Positions 23,991 through 32,803 of a DNA stretch of 36,501 nt are shown one piece after another. The position numbers and the translations under genes were made by a program. Origin of the DNA: Limnofasciculus baicalensis BBK-W-15 (GTDB lineage: Bacteria > Cyanobacteriota > Cyanobacteriia > Cyanobacteriales > Coleofasciculaceae); the NCBI RefSeq assembly GCF_024178385.1, contig NZ_JAMZMM010000015.1:1-36501 (forward strand), written 5' to 3'. The notes beneath the pieces were generated by a model. That model was not told the origin of the DNA and ran no database searches. It saw only the letters and a program-made list of their open reading frames with translations. Positions within the stretch are counted from its first letter, which is position 1; every line of letters starts with the position of its first letter.

Positions 23991-24668
23991 ATGACATTAA
24001 TCCTCACTAACGACGACGGGATAGACGCGCCAGGTATCCGCGCCCTAGAAAAAGCCATCAACGGGCAATATGCGATTGTTGCACCTAAAGATCACCAATC
24101 CGGTTGCGGACATCAAGTCACCACCCACAGCCCTATTTACGTTGAGCGCCGCTCCAATCTCGAATATGCAGTAGCCGGAACCCCCGCCGATTGCACACGT
24201 ATAGCCGTATCATATCTGCATACCGATGTCAAGTGGGTGCTGTCTGGCATCAATGCGGGCGGAAATCTCGGAGTTGATGTGTATATTTCCGGTACTGTCG
24301 CCGCTGTGCGAGAAGCCGCTATGCACGGGATTCCTGGAATTGCTATTTCCCAATGGATTAAACGTCCCCTCACTATAGACTGGGATGTGGCGACAAAATG
24401 GACGACTAAAGTATTAGCAGACTTATTCAATCGTCCCATCCGGAATGGTAGCTTTTGGAATGTCAACCTGCCTCATCTCGAACCAGGTTCCCCCGATCCA
24501 GATATCGTGTTTTGCCAACCAAGTACCCAATCCCTTCCTGTCAAATATCGAGTAGAAGGAGATGAGTATTATTATATCGGAGAATATGCAAAACGCGATC
24601 GCGAACCTGGTACTGATGTAGATGTTTGTTTTTCTGGAAATATTGCTGTTACTCAGCTAAAACTTTAA
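23991..24668 (+). CDS. surE: 5'/3'-nucleotidase SurE
   Basis: 225 residues. SurE is a metal-dependent phosphatase acting on nucleoside monophosphates, linked to stationary-phase survival in other bacteria. The N-terminus L-T-N-D-D-G-I-D-A-P-G with metal ligands D8 and D9 is intact. Also present are H-Q-S-G-C-G, G-T-P-A-D-C-T and the S-G-I-N-x-G-x-N-L-G block with G-T-V-A-A-A/V-R-E-A. It is slightly shorter than the common 250-260 residues, with no gap in the core. The ATG is close to the cluster of catalytic residues as expected. It converges on glyS across a palindromic repeat. Confidence 0.93.
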   Translation: MTLILTNDDGIDAPGIRALEKAINGQYAIVAPKDHQSGCGHQVTTHSPIYVERRSNLEYAVAGTPADCTRIAVSYLHTDVKWVLSGINAGGNLGVDVYISGTVAAVREAAMHGIPGIAISQWIKRPLTIDWDVATKWTTKVLADLFNRPIRNGSFWNVNLPHLEPGSPDPDIVFCQPSTQSLPVKYRVEGDEYYYIGEYAKRDREPGTDVDVCFSGNIAVTQLKL

Positions 24669-24678
24669 TGGTGTGTCT

Positions 24679-24704
24679 GGTGCGTTAGCAGAGCGTAACG
24701 CACC
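24679..24704. repeat. Dispersed GTGCGTTA palindrome, copy C
   Basis: GGTGCGTTA and TAACGCACC face each other across eight bases, in the short gap between the convergent surE and glyS genes, and are followed by CTACGG as in several other copies. Confidence 0.85.
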
Positions 24705-24723
24705 CTACGGATAGAATCTTTGC

Positions 24724-26868
24724 CTAACCCTTCACAATCCCCCCAAAATCTGCCAACACCCGCGCATGATTCCGCAATAACCCCAACAAATTCAACCGAT
24801 TCCGCCGAATATCTAAATTCTCATCCATCACCAATACACTATCTTCCCCATCAAAAAACGTACTAACTGTAGGTGTAATATCCGCCAAAGCATCCACTAA
24901 TTTTTGATAATTTCGCTCTGCTTTCGCCGCCTTAGTTTGCGGAACCAACTTGACAATAGCATCATAAAATGCTTGTTCGCTAGCTTTTTGAAAAAGTTCC
25001 GGATGGACAACTGCTGTTGGCTCTAACTCTTGCAAATCCAAATTACCTTGCAGCGATAAACGGGCGGAACGGTTAACAGTTTCGTAGATTTCATTAAGTT
25101 TACCGTTATTCCGGATCGCTTGGAGGAATAAAGCGCGATCGCGGACATCTAACAAATCCTTTAATGCCCGTTCCTGATATTCTACATCATTCTCACCCAA
25201 AACTGCATTGACCAAATCGTAATCTATATTAAGTTCTTCTTGCAATAGGGTGCGAATCCGTTGTAAGAAAAAGTCCTCTAACAGAGGAATCGGTGATATT
25301 TTATCGGGATAAATCTCTACAAAATTAGTACAAGCAATACTTAATAAACCTTGCAATTCAATACCTAAATCCGCATCCCAAGTAATATTAATTACTCCAT
25401 TAGCAGCACGGCGCAGAGCAAAAGGATCGGAGGAACCAGTTGGTAACATTCCCAAACCAAAGATACTGACTAATGTATCAATCCGATCTGCCAAACCTAC
25501 CACTCTACCTGTTAAACTTTTGGGTAGATTATCGTTTGCCCCTTTCGGTAAATAATGCTCAACAATTGCCGTCGCTACTGCTGTTGATTCCCCACTTTCC
25601 GCTGCATATTTTTGCCCCATTACCCCTTGTAATTCTGGGAATTCGTATACCATTTGGGTAACAAGATCTGCTTTGCAGAGTAAAGCCGCTCTCAGACAAT
25701 CATTACATTCTATTTCTGATACCCCTAATTGCTCAGTAATCGCGGCAGCAATTGTTTCAATCCGCCTTACTTTCTCCCGTACTGAACCCAATTTATCTTG
25801 AAAAGTGACCTTTTCCAACTGAGGCAAATAGCTTTCTAAAGGTGAAGCTAAGTCAGTTTTGTAGAAATACTGACCATCCGCCAACCTTGCCCGAATCACC
25901 CGCTCATTCCCAGCGGCAATAATTTCAGATTTATTTGGATCTCCATTAGAAATAGTAATAAAATAAGGAGTTAATTCCGTTGCCGTTTCATCTTTAAATA
26001 CAGGAAAATAGCGTTGGTGAGTTACCATCACAGTTGTGACTACTTCTGGCGGTAAAATCAGAAACTCCGAGTCAAACTTACCCACAATAGCAGTAGGCCA
26101 TTCTACCAAATTAGTAATTTCATCCCACAAATCCGGATAGAGAGGAACATAACCTGCCAACTTTTGGGCAGTTGACTTTACTTGTTCGCTAATTAGCCGA
26201 TGACGTTCCGTAGAATCTACCATAACGTAGGCAGATTCCAGCGCTGTGATATAATGATCGGGATGAGAAATTGCGATTGGTTCTGGAGATAAGATTCGAT
26301 GACCATAAGAAACGCGATCGCTCTTAATCGTTTCCGAACCATTTACTATCTCAATGGGCAATACTGCCTCATCTAATAATGATACCAACCACCGAATTGG
26401 TCGAGGAAACTTCAAATCCCCATCTCCCCAACACATAAACCGCCTACCTTCCAACCCAAAAATCCACTGAGGAATCAATTCAGTAAGAATATCAGTAACA
26501 GGGCGGCCAGATATTTTCTTGACAACAAAGACAAATTGCCCCTTATCAGTATCCCTCACTGCCAAAGAGTCCAATTCCACCCCCTGCTTCCGGGCAAAAC
26601 CCTCCGCCGCCTTAGTCGGTTTGCCATCCTTAAAAGCAGCTTGGGCGGGAGGTCCCTTAACTTCCTCTTCCCGATCTGATTGCTGTTTTGGCAATCCTTT
26701 AATTAAGATAGTCAGACGGCGAGGAGTCCCGTATACCTCAATCGCATCAGGGATTAGGAATTGTTCAGCCAGACTTTTAGGTAAACGAGACTGCCACTGT
26801 TTAATTGCGCTATCAACAAAATCGGCAGGGAGTTCTTCAGTTCCGACTTCTAGTAAAAATTCAGCCAT
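24724..26868 (-). CDS. glyS: Glycyl-tRNA synthetase beta subunit
   Basis: 714 residues, the typical length of the beta subunit of the bacterial alpha2-beta2 glycyl-tRNA synthetase, which charges tRNA-Gly in the cytoplasm. The opening [13 protein letters not shown] and the following blocks ([19 protein letters not shown]) are characteristic, as are [15 protein letters not shown] and the [11 protein letters not shown] motif. The C-terminal region (about 590-690) is the helical anticodon-binding part. The alpha subunit gene glyQ is not in the window; separation of the two is common in cyanobacteria. No anomalies are seen. Confidence 0.96.
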   Translation of the reverse strand: MAEFLLEVGTEELPADFVDSAIKQWQSRLPKSLAEQFLIPDAIEVYGTPRRLTILIKGLPKQQSDREEEVKGPPAQAAFKDGKPTKAAEGFARKQGVELDSLAVRDTDKGQFVFVVKKISGRPVTDILTELIPQWIFGLEGRRFMCWGDGDLKFPRPIRWLVSLLDEAVLPIEIVNGSETIKSDRVSYGHRILSPEPIAISHPDHYITALESAYVMVDSTERHRLISEQVKSTAQKLAGYVPLYPDLWDEITNLVEWPTAIVGKFDSEFLILPPEVVTTVMVTHQRYFPVFKDETATELTPYFITISNGDPNKSEIIAAGNERVIRARLADGQYFYKTDLASPLESYLPQLEKVTFQDKLGSVREKVRRIETIAAAITEQLGVSEIECNDCLRAALLCKADLVTQMVYEFPELQGVMGQKYAAESGESTAVATAIVEHYLPKGANDNLPKSLTGRVVGLADRIDTLVSIFGLGMLPTGSSDPFALRRAANGVINITWDADLGIELQGLLSIACTNFVEIYPDKISPIPLLEDFFLQRIRTLLQEELNIDYDLVNAVLGENDVEYQERALKDLLDVRDRALFLQAIRNNGKLNEIYETVNRSARLSLQGNLDLQELEPTAVVHPELFQKASEQAFYDAIVKLVPQTKAAKAERNYQKLVDALADITPTVSTFFDGEDSVLVMDENLDIRRNRLNLLGLLRNHARVLADFGGIVKG

Positions 26869-26969
26869 GATAATGATAAAGATATAACAGTTTCAAATAT
26901 CTTATCTTACCCTTTGCACCCTTTGCGTTAAAAAAAAATATGCCTCCATCACTTGGATATATTGAAAAT

Positions 26970-27067
26970 GGTGCGTTAGCGGAGCATAACGGACTACAAA
27001 AACTACGGATTTTAAATAATTATCGTAGTTATTAATTGTGGTGCGTTGTCGCGTAGCGCAACGCACC
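26970..27067. repeat. Dispersed GTGCGTTA palindromes, copies D and E
   Basis: Copy D (26970-26992) is degenerate: GGTGCGTTAGCGGAGCATAACGG-like, with the second arm incomplete. Copy E (27040-27067) is complete, GGTGCGTTG facing CAACGCACC. Both lie in the 208-bp spacer upstream of glyS, with CTACGGATTTTAAAT-type text between them. Confidence 0.8.
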
Positions 27068-27076
27068 AGATAAATC

Positions 27077-29368
27077 TCATTCCCCATTACCCAGTTTCAA
27101 AGGATTAGATGGCGCACCTATCCTAAACAAAATGGTAAAAATATCATTTCCTGTTTCTAATGAGTCTCCAAAAGCATCCTCACCGAAATCATAATGATCC
27201 CTACGCCATCCTAGCACGAGTGCGGGACTATTAGGACTAGAACCAAATTTATATTCCCCAATCGCACCATAACTTAACTGGTTATTAGATGGGGAAAGAT
27301 AGGCAGTAATCTTACCTTGAGTACCCAATCTCAGGGAAGCATCCACACCGAGGGCAGTATTAATCGAATCAGGTAATATATTGCCGAAATATTGAGTTAA
27401 ACCAAGAGAAAAATTACCAATATTTGCTCTTGCACCAACTGAGACAGAGTTATCGATGGGAGTATCTAAAGGATCGGCAGTTTGCTTGAAAGCATAGCGC
27501 AATCCTGTGGATAAAGTAATATTAGCATTTTTACTTAGTCTAAATCCGCGTGCTAGACTAGTTTGGACGTAGCTGAAATAATCTCGATCTGGATTAAGAT
27601 AACCGATAGCATTAATATTAAACACTAAATTATTAAATCTTCGGCTATAGTCACCGCCAATATAGGCTTTAATTGGATCTGAGGTAATGATACCCGTATA
27701 ATACCGGAAAAGTTGATTAGTGCTGGTGATATCTCCAGTCAAACTCAGATGGGGATAGTACGTGGTATCTTCGGTAAGTTTATCTTTGGTAATAAAGTTA
27801 ACGTCACGATTGAGGAAAGTTAGATAGATTTGAGTATAAAAGTCCTGTAAATTGGCTGAATTAATCTCTTCTCCGTTGGCATTACTAACAAAACTCACAT
27901 TATCATTTGCACCGCCCTCACCTCCCCCAGAGGCAATAATTCGTTCCGGACCCAATTCTTGATATTGTATAGTAGCGGCTCGATCCCGTTCCGTTACCGG
28001 AGAAAGCCCTAACCAAAGACTATTATAGGATGCACTAGGTAAATTTACCTCTCCTTCAGTGTTAGTTTCGGCGTGTTTGGCTTTACCAATCCCACCTTGA
28101 TAGACTGTCCAACTATTATCAGGAAGTCTAGCATTATTAGCCGCTTCAAATAAGTGGCGATTAATATTGGTATTGACTGGATTGGGGCTACCTTCTAGGT
28201 GAGGATTCGCATCGGGAAGCAATTCTGCTGCCAGGGAAACAGCACCATTTAGCAGAGTATTGTCATCGCCAATAATAACTCCAGTACCTCTAATTGTACG
28301 ACCAAGTACAGATTCGGTATCATTAGCTTTGAGGATTTGGCGAACTCTGGAATATCCTAATAATAAGCTAGTATCGATATTTTCAGAACGGGAAATTGTC
28401 GAGCGATTGCCTTGGGTATTTCCAGGAGTTGCCCCCAGATTAGGAAAGTATAAATCTAAACCAACAACTTCACCATTAACTCCACGATTCTGAAAGCCGG
28501 GTTGGGCTAAAATAGCCAGAGTTTCTGGAGATATGGCATCGCCGATATTGCCAAATTGATCGATACGAGTGGGGATAAAATATACTGGATCGATACTATT
28601 GCGATCCGTAACTAATGCAGGAGTAAATGTACATTGATCGTTGGGATTACTTGTTTGAGGATTTTGGTCAAAGCAGTTTCCTGTAAAACTTTCTTGGATA
28701 ATTAATCCTTGTAAAGTTTGAGGATCTGTTTGAGTTAATTCAATCTCCCGATGGGTTTTTACTGTTTGCAATTGTAGATAGCTGCCTCTTTGATCTGAAG
28801 TGAAAACATTATCATTAGTTAACTGTTGTTCTACTTCAGATGTAATTCTTAATATACCATTGACATCTAAATTACTAGAACGATTTTCACCGAAGGTATA
28901 GCCATCGTTAGTTTCCCATTCCGTGCGATTAGTAATGACATTGCCATTGAGGGGAATAGTAGTAGTTAAAGGATTAACTTTTTCTGGGGCGACTATTTGG
29001 GGTGGGATGATGTAATTGGGGTCTTTTTCTGGGGTAGATTCTTGGGAAGTATTTGGTTCGGGGTTTTCTGGTTTTGATTCACAGTAACTTGGTATTTCTG
29101 GGGGGATAGTATCTTGATTTGCTTCTGGATTGCTATTCGTTACAGAAATATGTTTTTTATCCTTTGGTGGTTTAAATTCACAATTCGGTATTATCTCTGG
29201 TGGGCTTACTGTTGGAATAGGTTTAGAGGTAATGTCTTCCTGATTTTGCTTTGGGGATTTATTGGAAGGGTTATTTTCCGGTGTTTGGGCGAGAATAGTT
29301 TGTTTTTCTGTAGCCGTTTTTAGCGCTGTAAGGGATAATACAGCTAAGGACAAATACTTAGGTTTCAT
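27077..29368 (-). CDS. Predicted outer-membrane beta-barrel protein, function unknown
   Basis: 763 residues, family not recognised. The N-terminus has a signal-peptide-like stretch ending near L-A-Q-T-P (residue about 30). Residues 30-125 are a Pro/Glu/Asn-rich linker with two Cys-containing repeats (P-P-E-I-I-P-N-C-E-F-K-P and P-P-E-I-P-S-Y-C-E-S-K-P). Residues 130-540 are a long polar region. Residues about 540-763 alternate polar and apolar residues with many Gly and aromatic positions (for example G-Y-L-N-P-D-R-D-Y-F, L-S-Y-G-A-I-G-E-Y-K-F-G), as in barrel strands, and a strand-like I-F-T-I-L-F-R-I-G lies near the end. It therefore probably sits in the outer membrane. The next gene upstream on the same strand (29772) also encodes a secreted protein, but a 403-bp repeat-rich gap separates them. 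A porin-like or export role is only a guess. Confidence 0.62.
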   Translation of the reverse strand: MKPKYLSLAVLSLTALKTATEKQTILAQTPENNPSNKSPKQNQEDITSKPIPTVSPPEIIPNCEFKPPKDKKHISVTNSNPEANQDTIPPEIPSYCESKPENPEPNTSQESTPEKDPNYIIPPQIVAPEKVNPLTTTIPLNGNVITNRTEWETNDGYTFGENRSSNLDVNGILRITSEVEQQLTNDNVFTSDQRGSYLQLQTVKTHREIELTQTDPQTLQGLIIQESFTGNCFDQNPQTSNPNDQCTFTPALVTDRNSIDPVYFIPTRIDQFGNIGDAISPETLAILAQPGFQNRGVNGEVVGLDLYFPNLGATPGNTQGNRSTISRSENIDTSLLLGYSRVRQILKANDTESVLGRTIRGTGVIIGDDNTLLNGAVSLAAELLPDANPHLEGSPNPVNTNINRHLFEAANNARLPDNSWTVYQGGIGKAKHAETNTEGEVNLPSASYNSLWLGLSPVTERDRAATIQYQELGPERIIASGGGEGGANDNVSFVSNANGEEINSANLQDFYTQIYLTFLNRDVNFITKDKLTEDTTYYPHLSLTGDITSTNQLFRYYTGIITSDPIKAYIGGDYSRRFNNLVFNINAIGYLNPDRDYFSYVQTSLARGFRLSKNANITLSTGLRYAFKQTADPLDTPIDNSVSVGARANIGNFSLGLTQYFGNILPDSINTALGVDASLRLGTQGKITAYLSPSNNQLSYGAIGEYKFGSSPNSPALVLGWRRDHYDFGEDAFGDSLETGNDIFTILFRIGAPSNPLKLGNGE

Positions 29369-29535
29369 CTGGGAAAAATTAACTGATTTCGGAGGGGCTT
29401 TATGTTAATTTTTACTTTTAAATATTTAGGACATCAGGATGAAGTTACTTGTATTTTTATGACTTAATTTTAATCGATCAAATAATAAATAGAAATAGTA
29501 AATATATTTACATTTAATAAATTACCAAATACCGC

Positions 29536-29731
29536 CAGGGAATAAATTCCCTGTCTCATAGCTTAAGTCGGTTAAAACCGACTAAAAGATATACATTTTT
29601 TAGTTTGTTTTATTGAGATTGGGTGCGTTAGCGCAGCATAACGCACCCAACAATTTATGTAATATCTCGACTTATTAGTCAGTTTTAACTGACTTAAGCT
29701 GTTAGACAGTGGTTTGAACCATTGTCGGGTT
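29536..29731. repeat. Cloverleaf hairpin element with an internal insertion
   Basis: Long-range arms at 29551-29573 and 29687-29709 pair at 19 of 23 positions. Local hairpins are CAGGGAATAAATTCCCTG (29536-29553), AGTCGGTTAAAACCGACT (29567-29584), AGTCAGTTTTAACTGACT (29677-29694) and a CAGTGGTT...AACCATTG stem (from 29704). The centre (29585-29676) is about 90 bases against 13 in the sister element at 34,409. Confidence 0.8.
29621..29648. repeat. Dispersed GTGCGTTA palindrome, copy F
   Basis: GGGTGCGTTA and TAACGCACCC are perfect inverted arms around GCGCAGCA. It sits in the centre of the cloverleaf element 29536-29731. Confidence 0.88.
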
Positions 29732-29771
29732 ATCGCGACTCCTGCAATATCTCAATTTTAACGGACTAAAG

Positions 29772-30155
29772 TTATGGCTGAATATCCACCAATGGACTAG
29801 TACTGTTGATATCGAGAGTCAGATTAGTTAGTGTGTTAGCTTGTTTTTTTTCCAGCCCAGTAGAACTTTCCTCGGAAATTATTGTGACATAATTGCTGTC
29901 GCCATCTACGACAATTCTGCCACCTGTACCAACTGCAAAAGCATCTATGTGGCCATGATTATTATTAGCACCAGCATAGGCTGCATTCTTACCAATTGCC
30001 GCCGCGACAGCAGCATCTGTAACTGCACCCCCTCTCAAATTAAAAGATGCAGCACCAGCAATACCACCTTCTCCAGCAAATGCAGCAGGAGCTAAACTCA
30101 CACCACCAGCGGTAACGGTTAGGATAGCGAGTAAAACTTTAGCGTTGAATTTCAT
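29772..30155 (-). CDS. Small secreted Gly/Ala-rich protein, function unknown
   Basis: 127 residues. A clear signal peptide (K-F-N-A-K-V, a hydrophobic core, then A-P-A-A-F-A-G) predicts cleavage after residue about 28. The mature part is about 99 residues, rich in Gly, Ala and Asn, with G-G-x-V-x-D-A-A-V-A-A-A-I-G and a segment G-G-R-I-V-V-D-G-D-S-N-Y-V. It has no Cys and no known domain. Export to the periplasm or beyond is likely. The gene lies upstream of the outer-membrane-like gene on the same strand, separated by repeats, so a functional link is possible but unproved. Confidence 0.72.
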   Translation of the reverse strand: MKFNAKVLLAILTVTAGGVSLAPAAFAGEGGIAGAASFNLRGGAVTDAAVAAAIGKNAAYAGANNNHGHIDAFAVGTGGRIVVDGDSNYVTIISEESSTGLEKKQANTLTNLTLDINSTSPLVDIQP

Positions 30156-30876
30156 GACTAGTCCTCAATTAGTTGATAGTAGTTGGCAGGATTGTCGGCG
30201 ATTAATTATTAAAAAATTACTGATTTATTTCGCTCTTTGTTCTTTTCAATCCCTTCTATAACTAAGATAACTATTCAGATTGAGGGTGTCAGTGAGAAAA
30301 GTGGTGAGAAAAGTGAGGTTTTTGGTGATATTTTATAGTTTTTCCAGATAAAAATAGTAAAGTGCCCTGTCGCACACCGCAACGTAACATCATCCCAAAT
30401 ATCCCAAATATCCGATAAAAGTGCGATACGCCCGCTTTGGGCATCGCTCAAGCACAACCCACCATCATCTTCAATATCCCATCCGACGGAAAATAATCTC
30501 GTCACGAAAATTATATTGAGGGGGTGCGTTGCGCTTCGCGATAACACACCCTACGGATTTTAGTTTTTTCTCTAAAATTTAGTATTTTCGCTACCCCAAA
30601 CTATCCGGATTGAGGATAAGATAGCTTGAATAAGCTAACATAAAAAAAAATAATAGTTTTTATTTTATTTTACCGCAGCGAAGGAATTGACACTGATCTG
30701 ATGGAGCTGCTTAGATCGTTCCTAAGATCTATCCCGTGTCAAAATATTCCATCTCATGTCTCTATAGCAGAGGCATCAGTTAGGATAGCTATATTATCCA
30801 GAGAAAAAATAAAGTCTCTGGCGATTCTCCCAACTTCAAAATGAGCAATTGAGTATTAGTAGGGTAGGTTGAAACA
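30156..30876. other. Intergenic region of about 720 bp
   Basis: No gene is supported. A minus-strand frame of 90 codons (30275-30547) has no family resemblance and overlaps a dispersed palindrome. Copy G of that family lies at 30521-30555. Near 30687 a TTGACA-like box and, 30 bases on, a TAGATC hairpin-like text may belong to the promoter of the NB-ARC gene; this is weak. Confidence 0.6.
30521..30555. repeat. Dispersed GTGCGTTA palindrome, copy G (degenerate)
   Basis: GGGGTGCGTT faces AACACACCC around a GCGCTTCGCGAT loop, and CTACGG follows as in copies C and H. Confidence 0.75.
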
Positions 30877-32361
30877 ATGAATCTGAAAAAAATGCCTGTC
30901 ACAATGACCAAAGGCGTAGTCCAAAATGCCATGGCTTCCGGAGAATACGATACAGGAATTGAAGCCAAAATACAACTATTGCAAATAGCTATAGCACCGA
31001 CAAAATTAACTACAGTTGAAGAATTAGTCCTCCGCTACGTTTTAGAGGGAGAATCTTACACAGAAATTGCCTTAAAACTAGGTTATAACTACGATTACAT
31101 CAAATCAATCGGCTCTAAGTTATGGCAATTGCTCTCCAAATCCTTGGGAGAACCTATCACCAAACGTAATCTTAATTCTGTAATCAAGCAAAAATTAGCA
31201 TCTGTCAAAATAGATAAGACTCCGCCAAAAAGTCAACTAAATCTACCTCCAAAAATACAAGACTGGGAGGAATCAATTGATACATCTTTTTGCTTCGGAC
31301 GTATTGAAGAAATCTCAATCCTCAAACAATGGATTCGGCAAGATAAATGCCGTCTAGTCTCAATTTTAGGGATGGGAGGGATGGGAAAAACTGCCCTCAC
31401 AGCACGGACAGTTGAACACCTACAAGGAGACTTTGACTATGTGATTTGGCGATCCGTCCGTCATCTACCCTCACTAGATGAACTTCTAACAGACATATTA
31501 CAAGTTTTCTTTGCAGCACGAGAAAATGACCTCGCAGACGATACCAATAGTCGGATCAATTGCTTGCTCGCTTATCTGAAAAATTACCGCTGTTTGCTAA
31601 TAATAGATAACTACGAATCATTTATTCTTAGCAGTAAAAACATAGAACATAAATTCACCTCTCCCCCTGCCCCTTCCCTGGAAGGGAAGGGAAGTCAAGT
31701 CCCCCCCTTCCCTTCCAGGGAAGAGGGGTTAGGGGGATTAAGTTTATCAATCGGTCAATACCTTCCAGATTATGAAGAATACAGTCAACTCCTCCGCCGA
31801 ATTGGAGAAGAGCGCCATCAAAGTTGTTTGCTGCTCACAAGTCGAGAAAAACCGACAAGATTAGCCGCAAAAGAAGGAGAAAAATTACCCATTCGCTCCT
31901 TAAACCTCAAAGGATTAGGTGTCCCTGAAGCCCAATCTATTTTCCAAAGCATCGGACTTTCTCTATCAGAATCCGCCGGAAAACAAATAGTTCACCGTTA
32001 CAGCGGTAATCCCCTGATATTAAAAACCGCTGCTACTGTGATTCGAGATTTATTCGAGCGAGATGTTAAGGAATTTTTAGCCCAAGATACGTTAATATTT
32101 AGTGAAATTGCTAGTTTATTAAACCAACAATTAGATCGATTATCAAGCTTAGAATGGCAAGTGATGGACAGACTAATCGTTTATCGAGAAGGAGTATCCT
32201 TAGAGCAATTACAAAACGATTTACATCACTCCGTCAGTAAGTCACAACTAATTGAAGCCCTCAAAGCGCTAAAATGGCGATCCCTCCTGGAAACAGCCAT
32301 GTCTCAATATAAGCTGCCTCATTTGGTTTCAAAGCATTTAGCCAAACATTCAGCTAGGTGA
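30877..32361 (+). CDS. NB-ARC STAND ATPase with VMAP-type N-terminus, no WD40 repeats
   Basis: 494 residues. Residues about 25-115 look like the helix-turn-helix domain found at the N-terminus of VMAP-type conflict proteins (S-Y-T-E-I-A-L-K-L-G-Y, Y-I-K). Residues 140-490 form the NB-ARC NTPase switch: P-loop G-M-G-G-M-G-K-T (165-172), Walker B L-L-I-I-D-N (240-245), T-S-R-E-K-P and G-N-P-L, ending in a winged helix. Related cyanobacterial proteins usually continue into WD40 or TPR repeats that sense a ligand; here the frame stops at a TGA after S-A-R, so the sensor part is missing. Residues about 257-291 are a Pro/Gly-rich insertion encoded by a palindromic repeat. It is probably a truncated or regulatory form of a programmed-response ATPase. 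Confidence 0.82.
   Translation: MNLKKMPVTMTKGVVQNAMASGEYDTGIEAKIQLLQIAIAPTKLTTVEELVLRYVLEGESYTEIALKLGYNYDYIKSIGSKLWQLLSKSLGEPITKRNLNSVIKQKLASVKIDKTPPKSQLNLPPKIQDWEESIDTSFCFGRIEEISILKQWIRQDKCRLVSILGMGGMGKTALTARTVEHLQGDFDYVIWRSVRHLPSLDELLTDILQVFFAARENDLADDTNSRINCLLAYLKNYRCLLIIDNYESFILSSKNIEHKFTSPPAPSLEGKGSQVPPFPSREEGLGGLSLSIGQYLPDYEEYSQLLRRIGEERHQSCLLLTSREKPTRLAAKEGEKLPIRSLNLKGLGVPEAQSIFQSIGLSLSESAGKQIVHRYSGNPLILKTAATVIRDLFERDVKEFLAQDTLIFSEIASLLNQQLDRLSSLEWQVMDRLIVYREGVSLEQLQNDLHHSVSKSQLIEALKALKWRSLLETAMSQYKLPHLVSKHLAKHSAR
31670..31728. repeat. Palindromic intergenic-type repeat inside a coding region
   Basis: CCCCTTCCCTGGAAGGG (from 31670) is followed to 31691 and reappears as its complement at 31705-31728 with one extra base. 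The surrounding text (31655-31742) encodes P-A-P-S-L-E-G-K and P-S-R-E-E-G-L-G-G in frame. Relatives of the GGAAGGAGAG palindrome occur between genes near 17,530. Confidence 0.88.
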
Positions 32362-32803
32362 CATAATCTGGGGATTTGAGATATTGTTTTTTTTTGCGAT
32401 CATGGATGTGGTGCGTTGCGCTACGCGACAACGCACCTTACGGATTTAAAATAATTCTAGAGCGTAGGGTGTGTTGTCCCCCAAGGGCAACGCACCAAAA
32501 TCTACGGATTTGAGATCGTTGTCTAGCGTAGCGCGATCCCTCCACCCTGATGCCAAAATTAAGAAATTTCACGAAACGTTAAGAATCATGTCACTAAAAC
32601 AACATCGATGTTGCTTTAGTCCTAAACTAAATCCCAGTCAGAATGTTTGGGCATTCGCCCCCAGCCCAAATCCCTCAGACGTGCCATGGTGCGTCTCTAC
32701 AAAAGAGCTGGTTTCTTGAGAAAATCAGAAACATTTCTAAATCGCCCATCTACTCATCCTAAAATTGGGCTACCTTTAATCGCGATAACGGAGAAAACTT
32801 GGT
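32362..32803. other. Intergenic region upstream of chlB
   Basis: The 442-bp spacer has two palindrome copies (H at 32410-32437 and I at 32464-32496), a TAGCGTAGCGCGATCC fragment near 32524, and no supported ORF. Frames of 60-80 codons in it are not family-like. The chlB promoter should lie after 32560; no regulatory box is distinctive. Confidence 0.7.
32410..32496. repeat. Dispersed GTGCGTTA palindromes, copies H and I
   Basis: Copy H pairs GGTGCGTTG (32410-32418) with CAACGCACC (32429-32437). Copy I pairs GTAGGGTGTGTTG with GCAACGCACC and is slightly degenerate. Both are followed by (C)TACGGATTT, a word also next to copies D and G. Confidence 0.82.

Larger units (their letters stand above)
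29369..29771. other. Intergenic region with nested hairpin element
   Basis: This 403-bp spacer has no gene. It holds a cloverleaf-type repeat (29536-29731) and, inside it, copy F of the dispersed palindrome. The stretch 29369-29530 is AT-rich and likely carries the promoter of the minus-strand gene at 27077-29368. Confidence 0.75.

Noticed and set aside
30275-30547. Minus-strand frame of 90 codons in the spacer before the NB-ARC gene
   Set aside because: It has no family resemblance, overlaps a dispersed palindrome and lacks a ribosome-binding site.
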